A DNA stretch of 64,000 nucleotides from Heterocephalus glaber (GCF_000247695.1 NW_004624742.1:32913611-32977610), one strand, 5' to 3'; shown: positions 10,721 to 23,164, numbered from the stretch's first letter. The notes: generated by a model from the letters alone, not told the origin. Numbers and translations are program-made.

Positions 10721-11500
10721 CGTCAAGAGACTGAAGAGAGGACCACACAGTATCACAGAGAGCACGATTCATTAGGGTCTTAGTGGACAGAGCTGCCCAA
10801 GGCCACCAAAGGTAAGAGCAGCCCCACCCCCTAGGATGGGGTGCATGTGCTCAGGTAGACAAAGGTGCTCATTGCTACCTTGATGTACTTTGGCTTTCCT
10901 AAAACTAGTAAAACATCACATGTCACAGTGTGTGACCATGACAGCATAGAGAATGAAAGAATGAAAGACTACTCAGACAAGATTGAATTCAGTCACGGAG
11001 AGGCCCAGAAGGGTTATCGGAACCCAGGGCTCCCCAACTTTAAATTCTCTGTCTTTTATTTCGAATGTCAGTGCAAGAGAAAAAAGCAGAAGAAAAGTTT
11101 GGGCAAGATGTGATCTCAAGGCTGGGCAGTTTCCTCGAGGAAGGGGGGCGACAGTGGTCAGACACACATGCGTCACTAATCTAAACTTCTTGTTGCTTTA
11201 TCTTCACTCCTCACAGAGCCTGGATGCTTTTTTCCCACAGTTGAACATTCATTCCTCCACCAAGTTCCCCACAACCAAACATCAGTTAAGAAACTGTAGG
11301 GCAAAGCATGAACTACTGCGCTATTGTAAGAGTCCATCTTGTCAGGTTTGGAATGCATACCAAGGGCACCTGCTGGGGCCAATGCAGCTACAGCCAAGAT
11401 GGCGCCCAGGTCACCTGGGCCCCTACACAGCTTTGAAAATATGAACTGACATAAGTAAAAGGAGAAATAAACCTCCAAACATAGTTGGAAACTGAACATG
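10721..11500. other. Unannotated stretch
   Basis: No gene is recognised. A 153-codon open frame at 10983-11444 has no recognised domain, and its length is within chance expectation. Confidence 0.3.
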
Positions 11501-11515
11501 TCTCTTTCAATTCTT

Positions 11516-11595
11516 TTTTTTTTTGGTACCGGGGATCGAACTCGGGTCCTTGTGCTTGCGAGGCAGGCGACGGAACCACTGAGCTAAATCCCCAG
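11516..11595 (-). mobile_element. ID-type SINE, well preserved
   Basis: Reverse orientation: T tail, 'ggtaccggggatcgaactcg' (B box), 'gtgcttgcgaggcaggcgac', 'cactgagctaaatccccagc' (A box). Direct repeats 'ctttcaattctt' at 11504-11515 and 11596-11607 are exact target-site duplications. Both internal Pol III promoter boxes look intact, making this one of the younger SINE copies. It lies just upstream of the old L1 at 11690. Confidence 0.95.
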
Positions 11596-11689
11596 CTTTC
11601 AATTCTTGATATATTCATTGACAGAAATATCAGTAAGAAAAGAGAGGATTTGAATAACATAAATCACACATGGGAATAACTGACAAGTA

Positions 11690-14480
11690 GAGAGTGCTGC
11701 AAGTTGAAGCAGTAGTAACAGAACACATCCTTCCAAGTGCACAGAAACCTCTATCGACATTGACCATACCCTAGGCAATAGTAATACCTGCAACTGGAGA
11801 TTACGCAAAATACCCTAAGTAGCCCTTGAGCCAAAGAATCAATCACAATGAAAATTAGATACTATTTCATACTGACGTATAATAAGAACATCCGCAACTT
11901 CATGCTGCTGCTGAAGTAGGCTTGGGAGAAATGTGGAGGCTTAAATGCACATCCTAGAAAAAAAATTATGATGCCAAGACTCAAATTCTAAATAATTAAC
12001 TCAAAGGAGATTTAAAAGAGTAGAAAATAATAAAATAAAAACAGAATAAAGAACGTGAACATAGCAAAAGTGATTATTAGATAAGAAAATGAATGAGCAC
12101 CTAGCAGTATTGAATGATTAAGGCAGGAGGAAAAGACAATAACAAGGTATGAAAATGACCGTATCACAATAAACCCTACAGATTATTTTAAAAAGAAAGA
12201 TACTAGAAGCTATTGTTAATAATCTTACGAAAATAAGCAAAAAAAATTAAATTGCCAAATTTCTTTTTTCAAAAGGCTTAAATTGACAAAGGAATATGTA
12301 GAAAACTGGAAAGATCTATCTATATTTAGTTGAAAAGCTGTCTCTGTTATAATTTCTGCCAAAGACATTCCAGGTTCAAACAGCTTCACTGGTCAATTCT
12401 CCCACATACGTAAGAAGGAAATATCATCAATCTTCTACAAATAGAAATAGAAGAGGACCTAATTTTATGAGGCCAGCATAACCTGAGAAAAATATTACAA
12501 AAAAGGAATGTGAGCAATGTCTTTTAAAAATGTTAAAAATTATAAAGAAAATACTAAGTCCGATCCACAGTTATCTAAGTGTGGTGATAACCAAGGCCAA
12601 GTGGAATTTATTCTAGAGATAAAAATTCTCAGTTGGTTTAGTTCTCAAAATTCAGTGTATGAATTTCTCATATGAACAGAATAAAGAATAAAATCATATG
12701 GTAATCACAATTGACAGGAGCATTTTATAAAATTCAAAACTCTTCAATCTGAAAACTTCTAGCAGTGTTGGAATAGAGTAAGCTTAAATGGATAAATATT
12801 ACTTTAAAACTCTTTTTGATATTATGCTATGAAAGTCTAATACTGGAAACTTCCTCCTTGAGATTTGGAATGAGACAAGAGCTGCTTCATAGTCCCATAT
12901 CCATCCAACATTGCTCTGAGGACTTGCCTGGTGAAAAAGGCCAGAAAAGCTAAAAGTAGAAGAATTACTATGGAAGAACTTAAAATACACTTATTAGTAG
13001 ATATCATACAATAGACAATCCGAAAGAATATACCAATAGATCTAATAGGTGAAATTAGCAGGATTGATGCAAAATAATTATGTTAATAATTATGTTATGC
13101 CACAGCAACAAATGGAAAACAAGCGTTTTAAATAAAATGCAAATTTAAAACATGATGGTATTTTTAATGCCATCGGAGGCACGAAATATTTAGAAAAAAT
13201 AATGAAAAATGTGCAAGACCTCCACACTCACAGCCCTGAAACATGAGAGAAAGGAAAGGAAACTGAATAAACGGACAGCTGTGCTCACCCAGGCCCCTGC
13301 TCGCGTCCCACCATGAAAATGTCATTCTCCCCAAAATGGCCCTATTGACTCAGCACTGTCTCATTCAGTAGCCCCAGATATATTATCTATTTGTTTGTTT
13401 TTATGGTAAATTATCAGTTGATTAGAAAATTTTGTGGAAATGCAAAAGGCTGAGAATAACTAAGGTAATCATGAAAAAGACAATACTAGAAGATTCATCT
13501 ACAGGATAATAAGACTTCTTTAATTAATTAGGATCTTGTAGGATTGGTGCATGGTACTAGGAGAAAGTTCCAAACCACATCTACACATGTATGCCTGCTT
13601 GGTTTTCACAGCTGTTTCTGTATAGTACTGTTAGGAAATACAGTCTTTGCAAAAATGCTACTGGCTGAATTGAAAATTGTTATGAATCCAACAAATCTTG
13701 ATACCTCCCCTGTATCAAATAAAAGAAACCAATTCTCAATGAATGCAGATCACAATATTAAAATGCAGAAGGTTAAAGCTTCTAGGCAAAAACAAAAGAA
13801 GATGTCTTTATGACATTAAGGCAAGCAACATAGATTTATTAAGCAGGACATAAAATCAATAACAAAAGACAATATGTTAGATTATGTCAAAATTGATAGC
13901 ATGCACCGTAAGATGGTATTTAGAGAGTGAAAAGTCAAGCCACAAGTATAGATGCACATACTCTAGGCCACAGCAGCATAGCTTCTAGGTATAGAGTCAA
14001 CAAAAATGTGATTCCTTTTGGTCCTAGCATCAAAAGACAAACACAAGAATTCATAGTACTCCAAACTGAAATAAACCACATGTCCTCCAATAGCAGAATG
14101 GAAAAAAATAAACTCTTGCTACAGAAAACAACACAGGATGAATCTCACAAATAAAACTGAGTGAAACAAGCCACACACAGCAGAACATAGCATATAGGAT
14201 TCCATTAAATAAAGTTCAAAACTGGCAAAGCCAGGACAGGCTGTTGGAACTCAAACAACATGGACTTAGCACAAGATGAGGCAGGGTGTGCACAGACAAG
14301 GGCTTTTTTCATGATGATGGTGTTTGCTACATAGGTGCATGTGCCTCACAAGTCCATCAATCACTTTTATTTGTGCATTTCTGAATTGAAGAAAAGCAAA
14401 ATACATGAATATTATATTCTTTGTAAAAATAAAATATATAAATACAATATGAATGTACAATGAAGTATTTATAGTGTACC
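11690..14480 (+). mobile_element. Long decayed L1M, ORF2 through 3' end
   Basis: Collinear with L1 ORF2: 'ccttccaagtgcacagaaacc' (minus one base, 11730, endonuclease end), 'cagcttcactggtcaattct' (12380, start of the RT region), 'aggccaagtggaatttattc' (12594), 'attatgctatgaaagtctaa' (12821) and 'tgaatctcacaaataaaact' (14138, near the 3' end). Stops and indels are dense in every frame, so it is an old dead copy. An inverted-repeat arm (12751-12868) lies inside it, in the RT region. Confidence 0.75.
12751..12868 (+). repeat. Inverted repeat, left arm (118 bp)
   Basis: The reverse complement of this segment matches 14860-14977 without gaps, with about 6 mismatches in 118 bp (roughly 95%). The arm is collinear with the surrounding L1M ORF2 relic, so this is probably the original copy. 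Identity stops abruptly at both ends. Confidence 0.9.
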
Positions 14481-14642
14481 AATTTTGATTGTTCAGTAGT
14501 GAGATCTTAATAAATGATCAAAGCAAGTTTGGTAAAGATAGAGAGAAAGAAGTGTATAAGATGATAAGATGTACTGAAATGCAGGAAGGAAAGATAGACG
14601 GGTGGACCTTGGATAACTTCTGTCCCGCCAGCTGCCCGACCT

Positions 14643-14676
14643 ACACACACACACACACACGCGCACACACACGCAC
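14643..14676 (+). repeat. (CA)n microsatellite
   Basis: CA run interrupted by 'gcgc' and ending 'acgcac'. It is likely polymorphic and has no other feature. Confidence 0.9.
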
Positions 14677-14779
14677 AAATATCTACAGTTGCAGCAATCT
14701 AGTGGCCCGAGTACCAGGCTCTGGGCTGTTCTTTTATCCTTCTAGGTGAGCATTTCATACATGTTATATAGCTTAGTAT

Positions 14780-14859
14780 ACTGAGGCTTCCTGGGGTTAG
14801 ATAACTTCATGCAAAGTCACAGCACCCAAGGAAAAGACTTGAATTAAGTCCAGTTCAGA
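14780..14859 (-). repeat. MIR SINE fragment
   Basis: 'gataacttcatgcaaagtcacagcacccaagg' and 'gacttgaattaagtcc' resemble antisense MIR ('gttaagtaacttgcccaaggtcacacagc...gaacccaggtc'). It ends exactly where the inverted-repeat arm begins. Confidence 0.45.
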
Positions 14860-14977
14860 CCAAATCTCAGGGAGGAAGTTTCCAGTATTTGACTTTTATA
14901 GCATAATATCAAAAATATTTTTAAAGTAATATTTATCCAATTAAGCTTACTCTATTCCAACACTGCTAGAAGTTTTC
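14860..14977 (-). repeat. Inverted repeat, right arm (118 bp)
   Basis: Reverse-complement copy of 12751-12868 (about 112 of 118 bases the same, no gaps). It is surrounded by non-L1 DNA: a MIR fragment on the left and unassigned sequence on the right. It has no poly-A and no evident target-site duplication, so it does not look like a normal retroposed copy. Confidence 0.9.
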
Positions 14978-15539
14978 TTAACTACCACTTCCCACTGTAG
15001 GCAAAATAGTCTGTAGTTAGCTGTTTAGATTTGGATTCCGAAGGCTAACAAAAGAGCAAGACCACTTCCCAAACTCTCTTTTTTTTTCTTTGATGAACAG
15101 TGACCGTGTCAATGGGAAAAGGAAAAACAAAGCAGTAAGACATAGGAATGGCTCAGTTTCCCGCAGGGCTGTTTGGACGGGGGTGGGGAGAAGTGTTTGA
15201 GGTTTGCACTCGCAGGTGTAGACATGGGCTCTAGACACGCGTTGACATGTGTTCTGAGAGGCAGTCCTCCAGAACAACACTCCTCTGCTCCCAGGGCCAG
15301 TTTCATTCCTTTTCACTACTGAGGAAAGCCTCCTTATTCCCTCCCTGGCGAGGGCTCATCTGGCACCAACGTCACCAGTGACTCAGGAAGCCATTCTGTG
15401 GGGCACTCCCTTCCCCTGCTGCCCCTTCAGAAGCAGCACGTGACCTTCACTCCCGTCTTTTCAACACTTTGATGATCAGTTCCCTACTCTTTGGGAAATT
15501 CTTACTACAACTATGTCTACTCATCTACTAGATAATTAT
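14978..15539. other. Unannotated stretch
   Basis: No gene or confident repeat is seen. Confidence 0.3.
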
Positions 15540-15650
15540 GTAGCCTTGTCTCAATTAATCCTCATCACATTTATGAGGTAGTTTGTTACATTCCCAGATG
15601 TTAAAGGATATCTTAAGGTCACATATTACTGAGGCGCAGTATCATGGTCT
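15540..15650 (-). repeat. MIR SINE relic
   Basis: 'aattaatcctcatcacattt', 'atgaggtagtttgttac' and 'cttaaggtcacatattactg' follow antisense MIR order. Confidence 0.55.
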
Positions 15651-15899
15651 GTTAGATGCTGGAGAGCTGAGTCCTGCCTTCATTCCACATGTCTCCTGGC
15701 CCACAGTTACAAATCTGTGAACACCCAGAGCCAGGAAAAATGGGGAGCAGTGTGAGAAATTCTGACAAGCAGACTGAACCCAGAAAGCTCTGTGTTCTGG
15801 GGCCAAATGAAAAGCCAAGTGTGTGTACTGCAGTAGACTCTGAAACATTAATAATTGAATTACACTATAATCACTCAGGTTTGTTTCAGATCTGCTTGT

Positions 15900-16180
15900 A
15901 CATGGACTTATTAATCAGACCTTTTGATAACATCTATTTGATGCCAAGTACTAGACTAAGGACTGGGAATTCATACAGGACAATCATCATTATTATTATC
16001 ATTGGTGTTACAGCGACAGCATGCCACATGCCCTCCTAGACTTTACAATCTAATTGGAAAGATAATCAAGTTAGGAACACAATAAAGTGTGCTGTCTGAC
16101 CAGGGAAACTATGCTGCACATCATCAAGCAGGAAGTATAATTATGATTAGTGTTCTGCTATCAAGAATACATGAACATAT
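15900..16180 (+). repeat. Ancient repeat of the 'gccaggcactgtgctaag...ggggatac' type
   Basis: 'tgatgccaagtactagacta', 'aggactgggaattcatacag', 'cctagactttacaatctaat' and 'caagttaggaacacaataaa' match, in order, a pattern seen throughout mammalian genomes ('gtgccaggcactgtgctaag', 'ggggatacag', 'gagcttacagtctag'). I recognise the pattern but am not sure of the formal family. A short (ATT)n run lies near 15990. Confidence 0.4.
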
Positions 16181-17089
16181 ACTAATGTGTTTTAGATTCA
16201 AATTAAGATAATTATAAAATAAGTTTCAAACTAATATGCATGCACTTTAATAACCGGAAAACTATTTGACAAGAACACTTTCTTTGAATGATGCAGAATA
16301 GACAAAGATAATTTCCCAATATTATTATCTACTTTTGTTTTACAGTGAAATCAAAGCATGAACTTTTAGTTCTGGTTACGCCTTCTGTATCTTGCAGAAT
16401 ATGCTGTATAAAGCAAGTCTGTGGAGTCTCAAACTCTGGGATTATCAACAGTACAATGAGGTCTTCTATGTTTCTATTAGAGTCATTCCCAAGGATGAAA
16501 ACTCTTAAATTGTTGTGAGAACTGAGGATAACACAAATAAAAACACTTTGTTACATGTTATATGAATCGGAAACTTTTTCATTTGCAAGCACCAAAATTC
16601 TAACTCCAATTAGTCCAATTCTAACTCCAGTAGCAAAATAGCACTTATTGGCCACTTCCTGACTCGAGTAGGGAGGCTCTAGGGTCAGGAGTGGCTGGGC
16701 TTAAGGGTGTGTTCTGAGCCTTCTCCACCCCTTGCCTCTGGGAGCTTTGGAGGCTCTGTGCTTTGCTATGAGACTGTGTTGGAGGCTTCCTGCACCCTGG
16801 CTAGACCCCTTCCAGACAGAGCAGGTTCACCCTCCACTGTGCACACACACAAATCCTGTTCATCCTGATGCTCATGCTCTGAGGTAATCAGTGGAAGCAG
16901 ACTGTGACCGGGTGGGCCTGTGGTTGTGGGACTTTTCACCCTAACAAAACCCTGTGGCTTGTGTTGTGGAGGAAAGGGATTCTCCAAAGTACAGGGTGTA
17001 TGAATGCATACTGGTTGGTCCAAGTCTATGCCTGTGCAATGTGCTCCCTTTAGGTTACCTGAGGCTAAGATGTGTGGATTTCTACACCC
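16181..17089. other. Unannotated stretch
   Basis: No gene is recognised. A 12-bp motif, attctaactcca, occurs twice within 35 bp near 16595-16630, a minor local duplication. Confidence 0.3.
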
Positions 17090-17260
17090 AGTTCCCACCA
17101 AAGTTGAGCTGGGTGATTTGTATGTCTCATTTTCCTCATCTATAAAATAAGACACTTAATAGGGCTGCTGGAAACATTAAATAAAGTGATAAATACTAGA
17201 TGCTCCATAGCTGGGCTCAGCATTGCTCCGCAGATAGCAGTCGTTATTGATTACATTGAT
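17090..17260 (+). repeat. MIR SINE relic
   Basis: 'tctcattttcctcatctata', 'aaataagacacttaatagggctgctgg' and 'gctgggctcagcattgctcc' in shorter blocks follow MIR 3' half order, ending in a 'gttattg'-like tail. Confidence 0.6.
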
Positions 17261-17494
17261 CCACAAGTCAAAGACACGAGAACTGCACCCGAGAGGCTGT
17301 GCCTTGTCCTGGGCCTCACCCATGAACCCCTTGATGGAGAGACTAAGCACCGGGCCAGGCACCTGCAGATGTCCTCACACACTGGGAATTGCACGTCTGG
17401 TGGATCAACAACGACATCTGGTCCTGAAGGAGACAGAGGGTCACTTTAGCTTTGCTTAAAGGCAATCATATGATAATCATCTATCTTGTGCTGC

Positions 17495-17600
17495 ATGGGA
17501 CATTTATTTTTCAAAGTGCTTCTCATAAATTACATCATTTTACTCTTAAGTATCCCTATGAGTCAGAGAAGATATTATCACCATTAGTTGTTGTTCTCAT
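17495..17600 (-). repeat. MIR SINE relic
   Basis: 'acatttatttttcaaagtgc', 'attacatcattttactctta' and 'ccctatgagtcag' read as antisense MIR 3' half ('tttattgagcgc...taactcatttaatcctca...ccctatgaggtag'). Confidence 0.55.
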
Positions 17601-18140
17601 TATTGAATTTTAAAAAATGCTCTGCTTTATATAGAGCAAATACAAGGATCCCATTTTTAAACTGCTTCTAATATATTTTTCAATGAATTCAAGTGCTTAG
17701 CTTTCTCTGACTTGATTTGCTGTCTCCAAATTGAAAATGACACGTTTCCGTGACAAATGCACAGCAAGATGGCTTAGGGAGAGAATCACCATGGAGAGGA
17801 GAGCTAAGGATGTATTTGACACTCAAACAAATGGATTACAAAATCTGTACACCCCAGTCCTAAACTTCTGTAGAGCTCAATGCAGGAGGACCAAGGGATC
17901 TGTGAAGAAGCTAATGCCACAAGTCAGCATCTGTTCAAAGGGATCCGGGGACCTGCCAAGTGAATGCATTTCTCAGAGTAAATGGAACCAATGGAAAGTC
18001 CAGACCTCATGAAATCTTGAAATGTGCTGAATTATTTCAGCGGCATGAAAGTGAGTTCTTACCCTCTTTCCCTATCGTACAGAGTAGACCATGTGGTGCC
18101 CAGAGGAGAGCTCTCTGCCAGGCAAAGGTCAGCTCTGCTG
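17601..18140. other. Unannotated stretch
   Basis: No gene or confident repeat is seen. Open frames near 17731-18157 show no recognised domain. Confidence 0.3.
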
Positions 18141-18144
18141 ACGC

Positions 18145-18500
18145 TGTCTCACTGTAGGAGTCACAGACTGAGACATAATACCCAACCCCCAGACTTAAAG
18201 CGGGGGAGGCCTATTTTGTTTCACAGTTTCAGAAAACATTCAGCTGGCTCAAAGGCAGGAAGCATATGGTGGGCGAGAGCTGCTCACATGGTGTTGGGCA
18301 GGAAGCAGAGAGAAAGCATGAGCAGGGGTGGGAAACAGACCTGTCCTGGTCAGGCCCCAGTGGCCACCTCTTCCGACCATGCCCTGCCTCCTGAGAGCAC
18401 ACTCAGCTTGGAGCTCATCCCATGCAAGGGTAGATTCACTGGTGAGGACAGTGCCCCATGTCCAGTCATCTTCCAATACACGAGGCCTCTGAGGACACTC
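18145..18500 (-). mobile_element. MaLR-type LTR relic (ERVL-MaLR superfamily)
   Basis: Starts 'agtcacagactgagacataa', 'tacccaacccccagacttaaag', 'tttcacagtttcag', then 'ctggctcaaaggcaggaagc'. This is the antisense order of MaLR LTR ends ('tgctataacaaaatacctgagactgggtaattt...ggctcatggttc'). It is diverged, with no internal retroviral sequence beside it. Confidence 0.5.
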
Positions 18501-18579
18501 TAGATCTAAACCTCACGCAGGTCTTCTCTGAGCTCCCCTCACTGTAGAGGGGGAAGCACTGCGAAGACCCCAGGAAGAC

Positions 18580-18770
18580 AGGTCTGAGTATGAGCTTGCT
18601 TTCCTACATTCTGACTCCATAGCTAGCTATTTAATTTTCCGAGTTCTAATTACATCATTTTAAATGCTTATATTTGAAGGTTAAATAACACCAATATATC
18701 AAAAGAACTATTATAGCACCTGGCATATAGCAGATCAATAACTATTAGTTGAGTAATATAAACAATTAAG
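18580..18770 (+). repeat. MIR SINE relic
   Basis: 'ttctgactccatagctagct', 'ttaattttccgagttctaat', 'gaaggttaaataacac', 'tagcacctggcatatagcag' and 'tcaataactattagttg' track nearly the whole MIR consensus. Confidence 0.7.
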
Positions 18771-20240
18771 TCTAGAAGACTCGATAGAGAAATACACAGA
18801 TGATGCTATACATAAGGATATGTCCATGTGTCATTATGGTGGTATTTCTTAAAAATAAAGACTTTTATTTTAAATGATTATAGATATATGTAATACACAA
18901 TAAAATTAAATATTTTTCTGTATTATTCGGAATTCTTGAAGAAATATTGTCTTCGAAAAGAGTACCAATGTATAAAGGCAAGGGCTCACTCTAACCCTCC
19001 TCCCACCCAGGGCCCTGACACAGCAAGCCCTGCCCTGCATGCACCTACTAGCCCAGCAGGTATGGCCTCTGCTTGAATACCACTGTAGTCCAGCCAGTTC
19101 CAACAAGGAACTGTTTCTCCAAGGAAAGTACCAAGGAGAACGTTTGGTAATGACAAAACAGAACCACCAGCCCAGAATCCACAGAACCTAGCTAGGGGAA
19201 AGCAGAGGGGAGAGCACTCCAGGCAGAGCCAATGACTTGACCACACCAGTTTGGAGAAGCTAAAGACATCTCTAGGGCAGAGCTGTGCTTGGACTGGAAA
19301 GAGCTGAGCTCCTCACTGAGCAGTGAAAGGCAGCAGTCACCACATAACGAAGGCTCAGCTTCACACGGAGTTCCGGTTTGTTCCTTTTCTGAAATGGCTC
19401 GTGTGCACCTCTACGGAAACAAAGGGGAGAGGGTTAGCTGCACCACACGTTCTGGGGACAAAGCATTCTTGAGAGAGTCCTGAAGAGTGACCCGCTCCAC
19501 ACTGCATCCCACACTGCGGGAAGCCTGTTCCATAGTGTGGGTAGGCCACTCCCTAGTCATGTGTCTATGGGTAAATCCCTGCCCAGTCAGACTTCAGCGT
19601 ACCCTGTGCTCAGTGTGCGCAGACGTCACCAGCTCAGTCTTACAATCAACCATGTAAAACCAACATTTTGGTGAATGGCCTGGTTTAATATCACTTCCTG
19701 CCCTGTGATTTCATATATTTATCACAAAGGCTGATTTTTTTCATCAGTCAAGAACCACTTATGAAACAATTTAAAAGATCCATAAGGAGACCTGTGTGGA
19801 AATAGTAAGGAAATTGAAATGCTTACAAAATCCAGTAGCAAATCTGTGTTACTGCTGCTTAACTCCAGCCTGGGCTGTGCTTCATATGGGCGATGAGCTC
19901 AGCTCTGAATGCAGCAGATTCTGCTTGTTTGGGTAGTGTTTCTAATCGTGGGATATATATTTTCCCTCAGTCACAGAAAAACAAATTGGCAGTGGCATAT
20001 TGCTTTGATATTGCCACCATTTGCTGGGTTCCCGTCCTTCCAAAATATCTTAAACAGAAGCATGAAGCGTGAATAGGCCAAACTACAGAGCCCAGTATTT
20101 ATGAGACTATTCGAACCTTATAAAGATTTGATCAGCAAATATGCCAATTGATACACCATAATGTTTTACAACTGCAGTTGTCTTGGTCTATAAAACTTAT
20201 TATAATTCTGAAGGGATCTCTGCTCTCTTTGCAGACATTT
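18771..20240. other. Unannotated single-copy-looking DNA
   Basis: No gene, SINE or LTR is recognised. A region near 19180-19270 ('gagagcactccaggcagagcc') resembles an ancient repeat but is too short to call. Confidence 0.3.
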
Positions 20241-20404
20241 CTGTTTTACTGCCACCGAGTGGTCTAGATTAGAATCTGCAGTTTTGTTACTGGAGTTTCA
20301 AGAAGCAAGTGGTTTTTTTTGTTAAGTGTAAGACACAAACAAATGATGCTGAAAGGCATTTCTTTTTGTGCCTGACTCATCTTCCTTTTCTCATCTAAGT
20401 GCCT

Positions 20405-20447
20405 CCCCCCCATACCGAACGCACCCCCCCACACACACACACGCACA
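20405..20447 (+). repeat. C-run and (CA)n simple repeat
   Basis: Two C-runs ('cctcccccccc' and 'acccccccac') flank a short segment and lead into a CA run ending near 20447. Confidence 0.85.
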
Positions 20448-20679
20448 ATTTCCCACTAAATCCCCAAGGTTCTGCACATGGATACATGGATTATGGCCCA
20501 TAACAGCAACAGCCCATTCTACTTGTGAGGGCTTGAATAATTTGTTCTCTGAGCTTCAGTTTTTCTCTTCAGAAAGTAGATTTGGTAAAACATTCAAAGG
20601 TTCCTGTTAACTCCGATGTTCTTCCCTGCCCACTCCCAAGGTGGTATTTCTGTTTTAACATCATTGCATTTGTTAAGGA

Positions 20680-21045
20680 CTGAATTTCGTCCACCAAAAA
20701 TGCATGTGTTGAAGTTCTAATCCAAGCACCTCAAAGCATGACTACATTTGGAGAAAGGGCCTCCGGAGAGGAGATTAAGCTAACCAGAGGCCATAGGGTG
20801 GACTGGTGTTCTTTTAGAAGAGGACGTTGCACACAAAGAGACACCAGAGATGGAGCACACAGAGGGAGCTCAGTGAGGACAGCCTGAGGACAGCCATCTG
20901 CCTGTAGGCCCAGGGAGGCCTCGGGAGAAAACACGCCTGCCAAACCTTATCCTAGACTTCTAGCTTCCAGAGCTGGGAGGGAACATGTTCCTATTGTGGA
21001 AGCCACATTGTTATGGCAGCCTTGGGAAATTAATACAATGCTTGC
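20680..21045 (+). mobile_element. MLT1-type LTR (MaLR), near complete
   Basis: Collinear with MLT1 LTRs: 'ttaaggactgaatttcgtcc', 'gactacatttggagaaaggg', 'gactggtgttcttttagaag', 'aggacgttgcacacaaagag', 'gacttctagcttccagagct', then 'ttatggcagccttgggaaat' at the 3' end. About 360 bp, a normal solo-LTR length. No internal sequence is attached. Confidence 0.75.
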
Positions 21046-21309
21046 GTTAAAGACATCAAGTAATCCTTAAAATATACGCTTTGATGCAAGCAACTGGTAT
21101 CCTTTGAAGAGTCTGTGGCATGAAGTTGCCTGAATGCCCAATCCTAAGAAGTCTCAACCAAACATGATTGAAAACTAAGAACTCTATCTGGGTGACTATC
21201 TATGTTCATACATAGGCACCCATATTTATATCTAAATGTCATGTGATGCATATATATATTCATATTTATATGAGTATATGAGTAAATATGCACATGAATG
21301 TGTGCTATG

Positions 21310-21425
21310 CAGACACATACACAGGTTTGAAAGTGAGGCAAATTTAGGTTCAAATCCTAGGTCTATCATTTGTTAATTAGCTGGGTGTCCTAAGAAAGGT
21401 ACTTACTTTTCTAAGGCTCTACAAC
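21310..21425 (+). repeat. MIR SINE fragment
   Basis: 'gcaaatttaggttcaaatcc', 'ctatcatttgttaattagctgggtg' and 'tacttacttttctaaggctc' fit the MIR 5'-central region. Confidence 0.6.
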
Positions 21426-23050
21426 TTCCTTTTATAACAGTAAAGTGGGAAAATAACTAAATGTAATGATACATAAAGTAATACAGAAAGTATTAAAGGG
21501 GGTAATTCTTTGTCTCTTTAATCTATACTGAGCCTTCAAGGCATGGAAAAAAGAAACTCCAACCCCCTTCCACCCCTCGCCCCAGAGGGGGTGCAGTAAA
21601 CCCTCATGGTGGTGGAACAGGGAAGAAGTGACCCAGGACACACCCTCTCCACATGACCTACAGGGCCTGTGCCCAAGATGCCCTAGCCCAGGAAGACACA
21701 TATCAGCCCCTGGTCTGGACCCACCATCCCCGTCTGTGGCACCTGCCTCAGTCTGAAGGAGGTAGGAAAGATCCCAAGCCTGTTTGTGTCAGAGTCCTGA
21801 CCTTTAACGTCCAGTGTGCTGTAGATGAGTTTGACTTCTACTTTAATGCCAGGGTTCTATCAGTTCCAAAGTATCTGCCAGTCGGAATCCGATAGAAAAG
21901 GCTTCTGTTTGCACGTAGCAGATGCCAAAGCACTGATGGTGTTGAGGATCCAGGATCAGTGTCAGGAGGATGCAGAGACACTAACCAGGATAGTATGCTT
22001 AGCTGTGGAGTGACGCTCTTTTCTAGAGATTCCAAGAGCACTGAGCCCGGGAGGCCAGAGGTGCTAAGCACAGCGGAAGAGGGAGGCCCTCATCCCAAGG
22101 CTGTAGGGGCCCACAAGAGCACTGGCTCTGAGGCTGCATGGCAGTGGTGGATCCCAGGGGACAAGGTTGTTGCCCAGGAGAGGTGAGGTGTGTGTGCTTC
22201 TTGGACGTGGTTCCCAGGAGCAAGGACCACCGAGCATCCTGCAATGTTCTGAACAGCTGAGCACAGGGAGATGGTCTCACCAGAGCATTGATGATGCTGC
22301 CTCCACTGGAGTGCCTGGCCTTCACTTGACAAATGAGATAATTATAAATCTTTCATTCTTTAATCAAGAATTTTCTGGGAGCCTTCATAACAGAATCTGA
22401 GATACAATGGATGGGTCTGATGTTAAGAAGTATTTCACCTCCTACATTTCAAAGCAACCCAGTGGGTTTCCCATGTATTCTCACTGACATCTGAGCACTG
22501 CCCTTTTGTGCAGTTTCTTTCCCACGAGGATATGAGAGAAGCCATCACTGTCTTGCTGCAGTCCCAGCTGAAGGTGTTTTGCCGAGGATGCCATGGTCCA
22601 AAGTGCTCCAAACACGCAGCCTCTGAGGCCATGTGGAGCTGCCCCCCTACGGTCCCCACAGTGCTGACCTGCACTGGGCCTCCTGGCACAGTGGAAGGAA
22701 GGACCTTCTCTTTCCCTTTTGCGTCATGGCCTGTCACCTTTCACCAAAGAAGCACTGCTTTGTCCCTGTGCAGCAAGGTTTCCCTTACCCTCCCTTCTAG
22801 CCATGCATAGATGGCCATGCATGGCTGGGTACCTGCACTTCAACTAGATGCTGTAATCGGCATCTCATTCCAGGCTCAATCTTAGATCATCCACACACTT
22901 TATTCTCCTTCAGCAAGTCTGCTGTAACTCTAGAATAAACTCATAACTCCATTCCTGGAGGCCTGGCCCACCAGTTCAGTTCATCAGATATTCCTAGATT
23001 TCACTTTAAACTCACACTGGAACAGCCCTCCTGCTACATATGAATGTTGG
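21426..23050. other. Unannotated single-copy-looking DNA
   Basis: Moderately GC-rich around 21540-22760, with overlapping open frames of up to about 100 codons on both strands. None resembles a known protein, and no repeat is confidently assigned. Confidence 0.3.
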
Positions 23051-23057
23051 CGACTGA

Positions 23058-23108
23058 CATAGATTAGATAGATAATAGATAGATAGATAGTAGACAGACA
23101 GACAGATA
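23058..23108 (+). repeat. (GATA)n/(GACA)n microsatellite
   Basis: Imperfect GATA units pass into GACA units ('agatagatagatagtagacagacagacag' in blocks). Confidence 0.9.
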
Positions 23109-23164
23109 GGAGGGATGGAAAAAGAGGAAGAGAATGAGAAGTAAGCAAGCTAGCAGGAAATCCA

